A stretch of 64,000 nucleotides of DNA. It comes from Cephalopachus bancanus (lineage: Eukaryota > Chordata > Mammalia > Primates > Tarsiidae). A program made the translations under genes and the position numbers. Positions 10,080-21,984 of the stretch are shown piece after piece. Position 1 is the stretch's first letter. The number at the start of each line of letters is the position of its first letter. The notes below the pieces were generated by a model. It saw nothing but the letters and a program-made list of their open reading frames with translations. It was not told the DNA's origin and made no database searches. The stretch lies in NCBI GenBank assembly GCA_027257055.1, contig JAPVLO010000957.1, positions 186,001 to 250,000 on the forward strand, given 5' to 3'.

Positions 10080-11921
10080 GAACAATCTGAAAAGACACAT
10101 TGATTCTACATAACTGCTCTCTGTACAGCATCTTAGCTAAATAACCTCTGCTACAATTAGGTAAACACATTTCAATTTTTCTGACAGGAAAGAACATGTC
10201 AGTTGTCATGTGGCTAGCCTCTGTTCATGTCAGGACTATCCCTGAGCTAGACTTACAAAGGACAGAATAAGCTTTTTCTGTATTAAGTCAAGGGCTGCAT
10301 TGCCTGAAATTTCTTCTTAAAAGATTTATCAATTATAATTTCTAATCATCTTTTAAAATACAGGGCAAGTTTTGCTCAACATACTGAATTGAAAATTCAT
10401 GTTCCTCTTAGCTTTTTCTCCAGTCCTTTAAGAATGTCATCCTGGTTCTGCCTTCAGATCAATTTTTCACTCTCCCATCTTTTTGCTCTGCTCTATAATG
10501 TGGAGGGGCTGACCTCTGCAGGGCTTGGCTCCCCAGGCTTCCATGGCTCCAGCAAAAAAGGAACACAGTGGGTGGGTGTCTAAAGGTAGAGCGAAGGGAG
10601 AGGCCAGAGGATTTTTCCCATATCTTTGCTCCAAACAGAGCAATTGACAATGACTGAGTCACCTCTGAGTCTACAGTTGCCACTAGATAGATGTACTGTG
10701 GTTCTAACTTCCACTAGGTTGACCATGGCTCTGGTCTTTGGCAGTACTTCCTCCTTCCTTTGTCCTCCCATTCTGGAGTGGTGGTACTATTGCTAATCTC
10801 TGGGATGACCCCACAGATCTCTATTGACTCCTTAGAAATTTTATCACTTGTATAACTCACTCCTTGCATTAAATTACCATTTTTGAAATACTCAGAGTGT
10901 GTGTATTCTTCTGGTTGGGCCCTAACACAACTACTAAAAGATTAATAATGAAAAATAAGCATAAACTGATAGGGACAAAGAGGATGGTGAAAGAAGTAAC
11001 AGTGAATGTGCAATGCCAACACATTTTTGTCAAATGGAAATAAACGGAAGAATGGTCACTGCCTTAAAAGGGCAGAGGAGACTGCACCCTCAGTAACAAT
11101 AGACACTGAGAAGTCTCAGGATTTGGAGGCAGCAGACACCCTGGAAGATGAGACAATGTGACTGAAAACAGGATTACTGAAAATTCCATATACATACATC
11201 CCCACCTCTCCACTTTCAACCTGAAGCTTATACTCTGAGTCCTGAACCCCAGAGCCTTGTCAGGTTGGGGGGCTGTTAGGTACAGTGGAGGGAAGACGAG
11301 GGGCCATACTAGTATAGAAACATGATAATGATGTGAAATTTTTTATCCTTAATGGTGAGACTTTCCACAAAATATAACTTTGTTATAAAGATTCTTCACT
11401 GGAAAACCAGTATCACAGAAAAGATCTTTAAATACTGATATTAGAGGAGGGTGTAGGGGGTGCCTAAGAAACTGACAATTGTCAAAAGTCCACTTTTTTC
11501 AATTCGATTCCAGCCAACAAGCCCCACCACATTATTTTTTCAGTTTGTAAATGATCAGTTTTTGTGTACAAATTTATTTCTTTTCAGACGTGCAGTCATC
11601 TCATGTACAATTTGACAGTGAAGAGTTCCACAATGTGAATCTGTTCCTGTCTATGTTAGTGCTCAGGTGATAAATTCTATTTTGCCCATTCTATTTTGGT
11701 TGTAATGTCATTTGCGTATATTTGGGACTTTCAATTTACTTTATGATAGTGGGTCTTTACTCAATATACTTTTCATTGTTAAACAGGTCAAATATCATCC
11801 AGTATCCAGTTTCTCTCTCCTTTAGAGTACTGTAAAGGATTATATCCCTCTTCCTGGATGTTAGGAAAGGGCATGTCACTAATTCAAATTAATGAATGCC
11901 TTTAAAAAAAAATCATAGTCT
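10074..11921. other. Single-copy-like stretch, no gene recognised
   Basis: Mixed composition. Short open frames on both strands (10389-10583 plus; 10459-10771 minus) lack start context, splice context or a known domain. No repeat is named with confidence. Confidence 0.4.
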
Positions 11922-12239
11922 GGCCAGGCTCAGTGGCTCAGCCTGTAATCCCACACTTTGGGAGGCTGAGGTGAGTGGATTGCCTGAGGCCGTGGGTTCC
12001 AGACCCACCTGGGCAACTTGGCAAGACCTCATCTCTACAATAAATAAAAAAAAATAGCCAGGCATGGTAGGGCACGCCTGTAGTTCCAGCTACTTGGAAG
12101 GCTGAGGCAGAAGGATCACCGGAGAACAGCAGGTCAAGGCTGCCATCACTGGAAGCGGCCACTGCACTCCAGTCTGGGCAACAAAGTGAGACTCCAACTC
12201 AAAAAACAAACAAACAAAACAAACAAACAAGCAAAAAAA
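11922..12239 (+). mobile_element. Alu SINE (lineage-specific subfamily), plus strand
   Basis: Full dimeric Alu. The left arm begins GGCCAGGCTCAGTGGCTCAG, the A-rich linker is near 12040, the right arm ends ACTCCAACTC and is followed by a CAAA-rich tail (12200-12239). It shares the window's variant consensus. It abuts an inverted, older Alu at 12240 with no spacer. Confidence 0.92.
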
Positions 12240-12527
12240 TTAGTCTCGCTCTGTCACTCAGGCTGAAGTACAGTGGCACAATCATGGCTTACTGCAGCCT
12301 CCAACTCCTGGGTTCAGGCTATCTTTCTACCTCAGCCACTCAAGTAGCTGGGACTATAGGTTTGTGCCACTACATCCAACTAATTTTTAATTTTTTTTTT
12401 TTTTTTTTGTAGAGACTCAGGTCTTGTTATGTTGCCTAGGCTAGTCTCAAACTCCTGGTTTCAAGCAAGTCTCCTGCTTTGACCTTCCAAAGTGCTAGGA
12501 TTACAGGATTGAGCAACAATGCCTACT
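12240..12527 (-). mobile_element. Older Alu (AluJ-like), minus strand
   Basis: Reverse complement of an Alu: it starts CTCGCTCTGTCACTCAGGCT, carries a T-rich linker at about 12390-12408, and ends in CCAAAGTGCTAGGATTACAG. It is closer to the common primate Alu ancestor than to the variant subfamily, so it predates its neighbour. The two form a head-to-head inverted pair. Confidence 0.88.
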
Positions 12528-13044
12528 AATGAATGCTATTTTAATGAAAATATTTCTCTAACAAAGATAAAAAGATCAAGTAGTATTATATTCTGTTCCA
12601 GCCAAAAAAATGATAGCTCTTAAAGTACATAGTGATGAGATCCCTATGAGCTCATCTGACTGTAAGCTTTATGAAGGCAGAACGAGCTGGGAACCACACA
12701 CTAGATGCCCAAGACATGTTTGCTGACTTCACAAATGAAGTATTAAATAAATGAGTAAGCATAATTTCAATACTGTGTCTTGATTAAATAATTAATTTTC
12801 TTCTATGCTCATTTGGACAGTTTATTAAGTTAGGAAATGATATTTAAGCAGAAACAAAAACCAAAAAAACAAAAAAGCAATTTATTCCTCAGCAAGACCA
12901 GCAACAATATTCTGGCTTTTGAAAGAAGGTTAACACAAAATCAAGAAGGAAACAAGAGTGAGTTTTGCTTTCTGCTTCTGAACTCTAAAAAAAATGGACC
13001 AGGGATGCACACATTTTGTATTTGAATATAATTTGTGGTATTCT
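12528..13044. other. AT-rich spacer
   Basis: No gene recognised. The small frame 12837-13025 is A-rich low-complexity sequence without a domain. Confidence 0.4.
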
Positions 13045-13415
13045 TTTTTCTCTATTTGACTCTGGTGACTGAAAAATGTTTGTTTCTCTCTAAAATTCTT
13101 ATGCTGAAAATCTAGCCTCCAAAGTGATGACCTTTGGAGGTGAGAGCTTTGGGAGATGATTAGAAGAGGTCATGAGGGTAGAGCCCACATGATGCGATCT
13201 GTGTCCTTATTAATAGAGAAGATGACAACAGAGCTTCCTGTCTCTACCATGTGAGAATATAGCAAGAAGGAGGTCATTTGCTAGCCAGGAAGAAACTGAA
13301 TCCACCTAAATTTTGATCTTGGACTTTTTAGACTCCAAAAATGTGAAAAATAAATGACAGTTTTTTAAGTCACTAAGTAGATGGTATTTTGTTACAGCAG
13401 CTCATGCTAAGAGAG
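13045..13415 (+). mobile_element. MaLR solo LTR (MLT1-like)
   Basis: The order of landmarks matches a MaLR/MLT1 LTR: AAATTCTTATGCTGAAA-like start, GGTCATGAGGGTAGAGCCC, the CTACCATGTGAGAATA block, GATCTTGGACTTTTTAGACT, AATAAATGACAG (poly(A) signal), TATGGTATTTTGTTA-like end. No internal region or second LTR is seen. Exact subfamily not assigned. Confidence 0.72.
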
Positions 13416-14892
13416 TGGCCAAATTCCCAGCTTCTCTACCTCTAATAGAGGTAGAGAGTCTTACTCTGTGAAACTCTATTATAAATATTTTTGCATGTCA
13501 CAGTCACCTTCTTTTGCTCTCAGCAACCAGCGTAAGATACTCTCTTAGGAAAAATAAGTAACATGTCCATCCAATGACTTGCTGGACCATCAAGTATTTT
13601 CTAAGTGAGGCAAGAATGGTTTGCTTAACCACCATTGTGGCATGGCCCTGTTAACTATTTGGCTCCAACCAAGGCATGATGTTCTTGAGTTTTATGCAAT
13701 GTGAATAAATGGAAATTTTCACTTATTGCAAGAATTTCCAATTTGAAAAAAATAGGGAGTTCAGTAATTCAAACACTAGTTTAATTTATCTAAATAATCT
13801 AGATCACATTAATCACCATTAGGCTTTGTTATTTTTCTCTCTCTCAGTAAGTAGATTCAATGCATTGCCCTGACTTCTATCTCCCTTTAAGAACAAATGC
13901 ATTTTTCTAAAAATATGGCATTTTTTTGCATTGTCAGGCAGTTGTGGGAATAAATTATTTAAGCACCATTTAAGAAGCTTACCTGAAATTTTGAAGTCTC
14001 ACACCTAAATGCTGTCTATTAAATAGTGATTTGTTATGAAATGCCAAATGAAAATGTGCTGTCTTAATTCACTGGATAAAATTTAGTTCCTATATTATTT
14101 TGATAAATTTATCTCATTTACCAATATAGCCACAGATCATACCTTATTGTTGACACATGAAGGCGGTAAAATATTACATAACTTCATGTGACCTCTATCC
14201 AGAAATGCAGTTCACTGTTTGCATTTGATCTGTCAAATAGTACTTTCTTTAAGAAGCAAATACAAATGCCATTATGTAGAGAAGCTACCAGCCTGGGACA
14301 AGTTCTAGCATTTTGTGTCCTCTGACAGATCTTAATTTGGATATCAGTCAAAGTCAATAAAACTTGTTCATGCAGAAACTTACCTCATTTTCACCATATT
14401 GAGGGAAATGCATCAGGAAAATTCCTACAAGACGTGAAAAGTTGATAAAGAAATTCCAATAAACAATTATGTAAACACTGGTTCTTATTTTCTTGACCCT
14501 ACTGATTTCTCAAGTATGAAGATTCAAATAAAGCTTGGGACTTTGGATATGAACGCTAATAGTAGTGGGCTAGTGGCAGAAGACAAAAGCATATTATGAT
14601 TTTATTTCAGTCAGAATAAGATATGTGAGTGAGTGCTTTCATACAAGTGCTATGGCAAGGAGCTGGGACTGTAGGAAAAAAAAGAGCTCAGATGTGCTAA
14701 TTCCAATCAACTGACCATGAATTGTTGTATCCTAATCCAGCACTAACAGAAAAATATATATGGAAGGAAGGGAGGAAAAAAAAAAAAGAAGAGAAGAGGA
14801 ATCTTTGATAGTCTCCCACCTACTATCATAGCAAATCATTACGCCTCAATTTAAGTATTACCTCACATAGCTTAATAAAGCATATTTATTGA
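13416..14892. other. AT-rich stretch, no gene recognised
   Basis: Single-copy-looking sequence. An A/GA-rich tract lies at about 14760-14798. Nothing else is supported. Confidence 0.4.
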
Positions 14893-15529
14893 GTGTGCAC
14901 CGTGTGTATTGGTATAAAGAAATGTGATTGTCTTATGCACATTTATTTTATACCCTGAGACTTTGCCAAAGTCCTGTATCAGTGCAAGGAGTTTTTGACA
15001 GATTCTCTTGGATTTTCAAGGTACACAATCATGTCATCTGCAAAAAGAGATAACTTGACTTCCTCTTTTCCTATTTGGATACCCTGATTGATTTCTCTTC
15101 TCTAATTGCTCTAGCCAGGACATCCAATACTATATTGAACAGGAGGGGTGAGAGTGGGCATCATTGCCTTGTTCCAGTTTTCAAGGGAAATTGTTACAAT
15201 TTTTGTGTGTTTAGGAGTATGCTGGTGGTGGGCTTTTCATAGACGGATTTTACTATTTTGAGATATGTTCCATGTATGTCTAGATGTTCGAGGGTTCTTA
15301 TTAAGAAGGATTGCTGGATTTGAAAGCATCCAGTGATATAATTATGTGGTTTTTGTTTTGATATCTGTTGATGTATTTAATTACATTTATGGTTTACGAA
15401 TGTTGCATCCCAGGGATGAAGCCAAATTGGTCATGGTGGATGATTTTTGATATGTGTTGTTGAATCCAGTTTGCTAGGATCTAGCTGAGAATTTTGACAT
15501 CTATGTTCATCAAAGATATTGGTCTGTAG
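14893..15529 (-). mobile_element. L1 LINE fragment, minus strand (ORF2 reverse transcriptase region)
   Basis: Minus-strand translation from about 15525 downwards follows the ORF2 reverse-transcriptase region, beginning with the MNIDAKI-type block and continuing through IHHDQ.GFIPGM to the FLY-type region near 14910. The fragment is cut sharply at 15529, where retroviral pol begins on the other strand. It also lacks its 3' portion at the left end. The break at 15527-15531 pairs with the break at 33647-33651. There another L1 stops in ORF2 endonuclease, so the two pieces may be parts of one L1 split by an inversion. Confidence 0.85.
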
Positions 15530-16605
15530 GATAGGGGCCACTGATACTGCTGACCCCATAACCTGAAAAAATGACGCTCTGGTTTGGGTTGAGCAGTGGC
15601 CCCTATCCATCAAAAAGCTGTCAGCAGTACAGGAAATTGTAGCCCAGCAATTGCAAGCAGGACATATAGAAGTGTCCAACAGTCCTTGGAATTCTCCTGT
15701 ATTTGCTATCAAGAAAAAATCTGGTAAATGGAGAATGCTGCAAGATTTATGGAAAAGTAATGAAACCATGGAAACTATGGGAGCATTGCAGCCAGGACTG
15801 TCTTCACCTATTGCTGTACCTGAGCGATATGTAATTATGGTTATAGATCTTCAAGACTGTTTTTTTCACAATCCCGTTGTTTCCAGATGACAGGCGCTGT
15901 TTTGCTTTTAGTGTTTCTTCATCCTATTTAACTAGGCCCTATCAAAGATTTCAATAGAAGGTGCTGCCACAGGGCATGAAAAATAGTCCAACCTTATGCC
16001 AAAAATTTGTTGATTCAGCACTATTAGGTTTCAGACAAAAGCATCCAGAGATATATTTTATTCATTTCATGGATGATATATTGTTGGCTTACCCCAATAA
16101 GGAACAGTTAGAAAAGGCCTTAATAGAATTAATACAGGACTTGGAATGCCGTGGATTGCAGATAGCCCCTGATAAAATTCAGGCGCAACCCCCTTTTAAT
16201 TATTTGGGAAGGACTATCTACAACGATTATATTACTCCACAAAAACTGCAAATTGAGATTAGAAGTCTAAAAAGTTTAAATGATTTTCAAAAATTATTAG
16301 GGGACATTAATTGGATCCACCCATTTTTGCATTTGTCTACTAAAGATTTAAAACCTTTATTTGATATATTAAGAGGAGATTCTAATCCAAATTCTCCCAG
16401 ACACTTAACTCCTGAGGTATTGGAAGCATTGAATAAGGTTCAGCAAAAGCTTCCTGAACAGCAGGTAAAATGGCTGAATTACACTAAGCCTTGGTCCTTA
16501 GTCGTTTTATCTACTGAATATACTCCTACAGGATATTTATGGCAAAATGGACCTTTGGAATGGCTACATTTACCTGCTACAGCTAAGAGAGTTTTGGTAA
16601 CATAG
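15530..16605 (+). pseudogene. Betaretrovirus-like (ERVK-type) pol: reverse transcriptase, decayed
   Basis: Translation follows a betaretroviral/HERV-K-type reverse transcriptase. The start, lost among stops near 15530-15600, leads into the conserved [16 protein letters not shown] region at 15654-15710. A frame change lies near 15890-15960. The frame 15961-16605 then continues through the palm and thumb. The catalytic box is FMDD at 16066-16077, a form of YMDD with both aspartates kept. The enzyme would copy viral RNA into DNA. It is dead here from stops and frameshifts, including TGA in the first 60 bases and TAG after 16602. The element begins abruptly at an inversion breakpoint; its gag and protease lie on the minus strand at 33.65-36.2 kb. 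Confidence 0.9.
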
Positions 16606-16859
16606 CCAACATATTCTGCTCAGCTCATAAGTAAAGGTCAAACCAGGAGTAAAGAACTTTTCAAAGCTGATGTGTCAGAAATTATATACCATATACTAAA
16701 GTACAATGAGATATATTAATAGTTAGGGATGTCGATTGGGCTTTGGCATTATTAGGATTTGTTGGAGTTATTTATTTCCATTTACCTGTGAATCCTCTAT
16801 TGCAATTTCTAAGTCAAAAGGCAATTATTTTTTTGAGTCACTGCTCAGCTCAACCGTTG

Positions 16860-17110
16860 CTGCCTCCAACAGAGCTGGTCTTTGCTGATGGGTCATCTAC
16901 AGGGCACGCAGCCTGTGTTTAATAATCAACCTTATACTTTTAAGACTATAGAGAAATCTGCCCAGAGAGTCGAAATGTGCACAGTTATAGCCGTTCTTGA
17001 GAAATTTTCTATGCAACCTTTTAATTTGTACTCTGATTCCAAATACATAGTTGTTTTATTTCCTCATACAAAGACTACACCTTTGTCAAAAAATTATTTC
17101 ATTTTCTAGT
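16860..17110 (+). pseudogene. Beta-type pol: RNase H domain, decayed
   Basis: The FADGSSTGHAA-like first motif lies at 16879-16911. A frameshift follows, and the frame 16882-17109 carries an E-containing helix and the SDSKYIV motif near 17035-17055. These are the acidic residues that cleave the RNA strand of RNA:DNA hybrids. The stretch 16606-16860 joins it to the reverse transcriptase and holds several stops. No full-length domain remains. Confidence 0.82.
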
Positions 17111-17189
17111 TATTGCAAAAATTATAGGTATTAATTCAAGCTCGAAGTGCCCCATTCTTTATTGTATGTGTATGAGCGCATTCTATGTG

Positions 17190-17808
17190 ACCTGGTCCTA
17201 TACATGAGGGGAATACTTTGGCAGACTTCCATACTAAGGTGGTGGTAACAGCCGTTGAGGAAGCGATAGAAAATCATAATTTACATCACCAAAATGCTAT
17301 AGCTATGAGATTACAATTTTATATACCTTGAGAAGCTTCCAGAGCAATTGTTCAAAACTGCAAAATATGCCCTATTTTTCCCCTTCTCCACCAGAAGGAG
17401 TAAATCTGTGGGGCTTGAGACCTAATGATTTATGGCAAATGGATGTGACCTATTGGAAGACATTTGGCAAAACTTTTTATGTACATGTTTGTGTAGACAC
17501 ATATTCCCATGTCATATGGGCTACAGCCAGGACTGGGGAAGACTTTAAGCATGTTGAACAACATTTATTTGGATGCTTTGCTGTCTTGGGGATGCCTCAG
17601 GCTTTAAAGACAGACTACACTCCTGCCTATACCTCTAAGGCATTTCAGGATTTTTGTACAACATTTAGAATATCTCATTCCACAGGAATTCCTTATAACC
17701 CTCAAGGGCAAGCTATTGTGGAATAAGCCCATCAAACCTTAAAACATCAGCTTACTAAACTGCAAGAGGGAGATTATAAATATGTTTCTCCTCAGCACGT
17801 TTTAAGTC
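17190..17808 (+). pseudogene. Beta-type pol: integrase, 5' part (interrupted by a nested provirus)
   Basis: The zinc-binding H-H-C-C segment is visible in pieces (HH near 17284, C-x-x-C near 17360). In the frame 17328-17726 the catalytic core keeps a full D,D-35-E set: Asp at residue 39 (QMDV), Asp at 96 (KTDYTP) and Glu at 132, with exactly 35 residues between the last two. The Glu is followed at once by TAA. Reading then stops at 17808, where the gammaretrovirus-like provirus is inserted, and resumes at 27328. Integrase would join viral DNA to the host chromosome; it cannot be made here. Confidence 0.87.
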
Positions 17809-17812
17809 ATGC
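17809..17812 (+). other. 4-bp target-site duplication ATGC, left copy
   Basis: ATGC directly before the TG of the 5' LTR; the same four bases follow the CA of the 3' LTR at 27324-27327. A 4-bp duplication is typical of gammaretroviral integration. Confidence 0.9.
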
Positions 17813-18384
17813 TGAGAGAACCGTAATAGAGTATACCATAAACTTAGGTTAAGAGCATGCTAAAACCCAATAAATATGTAATTGGCCTGTGGACAATAAC
17901 ACAGCCATTTTAGTTTTCTGCTTTAAAACATAACCTGTAGCTGTTTAAAGTTTCAGTTATGGGAAAAACTGCAAAGCTCCAGTCCAAACTTCAACCCCTT
18001 CCCTTGACCCACTTTCCCCTTAGCAACAACCAACCAGGTGCCAGGGGAAAATCACCTAAAGTTTCCAGAAATCTCTGAAACTTCCCCAGCTAATGGGCCA
18101 AGGTCAACCTGAGTCAAGCTAGCCAATCCTCCACAATTGGGCTGACCACCAGAGGTTACTACCCAATTAAATGGTAGCAAGACTGAAAAGTTTCCCCCAA
18201 ACTCCTCCTCCCTTTGTGTAAAAACATAAAAGATGTCTGCTTAAGGAAATCAGGGCCTCTGGTGTACTCTGCTGCATTGGTTGTCAACAGAGGTCCAGGC
18301 TCGAGCTTGCAAATAAAGACCCTCTTGAACTTTCATTGGAATTGGCTCTTGGTGGTCTCTTATATTGAACTTTCGGCCACTACA
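17813..18384 (+). repeat. Gamma-type 5' LTR (572 bp)
   Basis: Begins TGAGAGAACCG and ends GGCCACTACA. It includes a TATA-like CATAAAAG at 18225-18232 and the poly(A) signal AATAAA at 18312-18317, so U3-R-U5 order is clear. It pairs with 26755-27323. Confidence 0.93.
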
Positions 18385-18386
18385 TT

Positions 18387-18404
18387 TGGGGGCTCTCTTG
18401 GAAT
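18387..18404 (+). other. Primer binding site, probably proline-tRNA type, mutated
   Basis: TGGGGGCTC followed by TCTTGGAAT lies 2 bases after the 5' LTR. The first nine bases match the proline-tRNA site used by many gammaretroviruses; about five of the remaining nine differ. Another tRNA cannot be excluded. Confidence 0.6.
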
Positions 18405-18762
18405 CCCAAAGACCCCCGAGACCCCAGTCTTGAGGGTTCTCAGGCCAACATTCGGTAAGTCGCCCCCGGGTTAGCGCATCTGTGTCCTGTATCTCAGCTG
18501 GAGCTCCACACTTTGTTCTGAGGTCGGCATCAGGCTAGGCAGAAGTGTTGAGAAGCCTCCAGCTGGGGCTCGTGAGAGACATCCCATGACCCCATCCGGA
18601 AGATGAGGTCTTCATCTGTGGGGAAGGTCAGACTTGTTGACGGTCTGGCTCTCCCCATCATACTTTCAGATTTGTTTTCGTGGCCGCTACTGTCTATCTC
18701 TTGTCGTTTTCCCTTTTGTCTTGCTGGTTGTGTTTGTTGTAATGACAGGACTGATGAATGAG

Positions 18763-20415
18763 ATGGGGCAGGCACAGATAATGCCGTTAACTCTCATGAC
18801 TGATCACTTTTCAGAATTAAAGGATAGGGCACAATTTGAGTGTCGAAATTCACAAAAACAAATTCCGGGATTTGTGCACCACTGAGTGGCCCACCTTCAA
18901 TGTAGGCTGGCCACGAGAAGGGATCTTTCTAACAAGTGTTCTCTTGCAGGTCAAGAGTGTCATCCAGACCAACTACCATACTGGTCTGGCAAGATATAGT
19001 GGAATCCTCTCCCCCTTGGGTGAAACGCTATCTTCCTACCCTGTTAAAGGCATTGAGAGTGCTGACGATGCAGGCGAAGGGGGCGGAAACTTCAGAGCCA
19101 CTGGAGAGTGTGTCATCACAGCCTCACAAGAAGCAGAATCGCCTCCATAAGCAGGAGAAGGGGGTGGAACCTTCGGAGCTGCTGGAGAGCGTGTCATCAC
19201 AGCTTTGGAAGAAGCAGAATCCCTTCCATAATTTATCCCCAAAGAATCACTTTTACCCCGTTCTCCCTGATTCTAACTTGGAAGAGATAATTTCCCCCCC
19301 ATACCACTCAGCTCCCCCTAGGCCTTCAGACCCGCTAGTGCCCCAAGTAGCTGCTGCCACCGCTGGTGCTGCAGAGGCGGAGCCAGGAGCAGCCGGGAAA
19401 GGGAGGCAGTAAAGAGAAATGGATGGACCAGCCACGGGGACTCAAGGGAGAGTCTGCAGGGTGGCTGGTCCTGGAGTGTCCCCGGCTGACTCCACGGTGA
19501 TCTTGCCACTGAGAGTGACTGGGCCCCCAGATGAGGCCGGGAACCAACCCATGCATTATTGGCCATTTTCCACTAGTAATTTATACAATTGGAAAACATA
19601 AACTGCTACTTTCTCTGAGAATCCTAGAGGGCTGATTAGCTTGCTGGAAAGCATTCTCTTTACCCACCAGCCTACCTGGGATAATTGCCAGATGCTTCTA
19701 CAGGTATTTTTCACCACTGAAGAGAAAGAAAGAATCCAGACAGAGGCCCAGAAGCTGGTTCCATGAGTTGATGGATAGCCCACAACCAACCCAGATCTTA
19801 TAAATGTAGCCTTTCCCCTTTCCCGACCTGGATGGGATTTTAACACAGCAGAAGGTAAGGAGAAACTCCGCATCTACTGCCAGGCTCTGATGGCAGGTCT
19901 CCGGGCAGCTGTTCGTAAGCCCACTAATTTGGCTAAGTTATATAACATAGGGCAGGACAGGAATGGGAGTCCAGCCGCATTTTTGGAGTGTATTAAGGAA
20001 GACTTCAGTCAATACAGCCTAATGGATCCAGAAGAACCAGAAACCAAAGTGACTCTAATCATGGCTTTCGTTAATCGGGCAACACCAGTTATCAAAAGGA
20101 AGCTGCAGAAAGTAGAAAGATTAGGAGAGAAAAGTGTACAGGATCTGTTGGGGGTGGCTGAAAAAACCTTTAACAATAGAAAGAGTCCAGAAGAATGCCA
20201 GGACAGGCGTAGCGAGCAGCAGACCAAGGGATTAGCAAAAATTCTCTTAGCCGCCACTACCCATGACCCCAAGATAAAACAGAAGTGGCTAAAAATTTGG
20301 CTTCTGAGACAGGCAACAAACCGGGGAATCCCCAGCTAGACCGCCCCAAGTTAGGGAAAAATCAGTGCTTCTACTCTAATGAGGAAGGGCACTACATAAA
20401 AAACTGCCCTAAGTG
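18763..20415 (+). pseudogene. Gamma-type gag (matrix, capsid, nucleocapsid), decayed
   Basis: The likely start is the ATG at 18763, which opens with MGQ. Gly2 is the classical myristoylation site of gammaretroviral matrix. The frame breaks by 18885 and continues in other frames through a proline-rich stretch (about 19250-19400). Capsid C-terminal sequence lies at 19890-20339, with an NGSPAAFLECIKEDF segment that resembles the major homology region. One nucleocapsid zinc knuckle lies at about 20365-20406. It should be C-x2-C-x4-H-x4-C, but the second Cys is Ser. Gag would build the virion core; several frameshifts and stops prevent that here. A single knuckle agrees with gammaretroviral class. 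Confidence 0.85.
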
Positions 20416-20469
20416 CCCTCCCCATCCTGAGGACAAAGTGACTGTACTTGTAACTGAATAGGGAGGTCA

Positions 20470-20718
20470 GGGCTCAGAGTCCCCCCCTGAGGCCTGGGTA
20501 ACCTTGGAGGTAGGGGGGAAACCCATGACTTTTCATGTGGATTCAGGAGTGGAGCGATTCATATTATTAAAACCACAAGGCCCTCTCTTAGACAACATCT
20601 GATGGATTCAAGGAGCTAATGAGATATAACTGGCACACTGAACCACTAAGAGAACAGTGAATTTAAGCACTGATATGGTTGCTCATGAGTTCTTTGTTCT
20701 TCCTGATTTCCGAACCCT
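20470..20718 (+). pseudogene. Gamma-type protease, decayed
   Basis: Follows gag after a TAG at 20460. The aspartic protease active-site triplet is Asp-Ser-Gly at 20540-20548, preceded by a hydrophobic strand, where DTG or DSG is usual. The frame is lost by stops soon after (for example TGA near 20601). The enzyme would have cut Gag-Pol as a dimer. The C-terminal part merges with the start of the reverse transcriptase frame at 20719. Confidence 0.78.
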
Positions 20719-21712
20719 TTGTTTGGGAGAGATGTGTTGACCAAAGTGGAAGCAAATCTCAGCTTTCAGCCAGACGGGGTGACAGTAACAGATTCAGTTT
20801 GGCACCCCCTGCAGATTCTAACTGTAAAATTAGAAGATGAATACAGGCTGTGTCAGGCCCCTGACCCAGAGATGGAATTGGACATTAGGGACTGGCTTAG
20901 GGAAATTCCCCTAGTCTGGCAGAAACTAGAGGAATAGGTTTGGCTAAACACAAGCCAGCAGTGTTTGTGAAACTAAAGCACGAAGCAGACCCAGCCCGGG
21001 TCTGGCAGTATCTAATCCCTGTGGCAGCATGAAATGGGATAATCCCCCACATACGGTGCCTGCTGGATGAGGGAATATTGCAGCCTTGTCAATCTGCCTG
21101 GAACACACCCTTACTGCTGGTGAAAAAGCCCAATTCAAGCGACTACCAGCCTGTTCAGGACTTATGGGAAGTAAACCACCAAGTGATGGACATACACCCC
21201 ATGGTCCCTAACCCCTATACCCTCCTCACCACCCTGGTCCCAGGAATGGCTTGGTACACAGTATTAGATTTAAAAAATGCCTTTATCAGCTTACCGTTGG
21301 CCCCATGGAGTCAGGACATCTTCAGTTTCGAGTGGCTGGACCCGGAAAGAGGAATCAGTGGCAACTCACCTGGACCCAGCTTCCCCAAGGATTCAAAAAC
21401 TCTCCCACCATCTTCGATGATGTCTTACATGAAGACCTGGGTGAGTTCCATAACACACACGCCACCCTAACCCTGGTGTCAGCCCCAGCTTTGCGACTGC
21501 CAGATCTGACTAAACCCTTTTTCTTGTTTGTTGATGAGTCTAAGGGAATAACCAAAAGAGTGCTGTTGCAGCAAATAGGGCCATGGAAGAGGCCAGTGGC
21601 ACACTTGTCAAAGAAGTTAAACTCTGTGGCTGCTGGGTGGCATGCCTACAGATCATCACGGCAGTTGCCTACAGATCATCACGGCAGTTGCCAATATGGT
21701 CAAGGACACTGA
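20719..21712 (+). pseudogene. Gamma-type reverse transcriptase with the YVDD region deleted
   Basis: Frame 20719-20937 and, after a TAG, 21078-21470 give fingers and palm. The first catalytic Asp lies in VLDLKNAF at 21261-21284. LPQGF lies at 21380-21394 in a shifted frame. Soon after, near 21450, sequence passes directly to the connection domain (PDLTKPFFLFVDES at about 21499-21540). The palm segment with the second and third catalytic aspartates (YVDD-type box) and the thumb are absent, a deletion of some hundreds of bases. A 23-bp tandem duplication at 21644-21689 adds a frameshift. The enzyme is dead beyond doubt. Confidence 0.87.
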
Positions 21713-21984
21713 CAAAATCACCATGAAAACAGAACTACATGTCACCACCCCTCATGCTGTGATGGGAGTTCTAAAACAGCCACCCAGCAGATGGATAAAT
21801 AATGCCCAGCAAACTCATTATCAAAGTCTCCTTTTAAACCCAGCCAGAATCTTGTTTCACGCTCTAGCTACTCTTAATCCAGCCACCCTGCTACCCGACC
21901 CGGATGGGGAAGGCCCCCTGCAAGACTGCCAGGACATCTTGGCACAGATCCACGGAATATGGGAAGACCTCCAAGGACCGGCCC

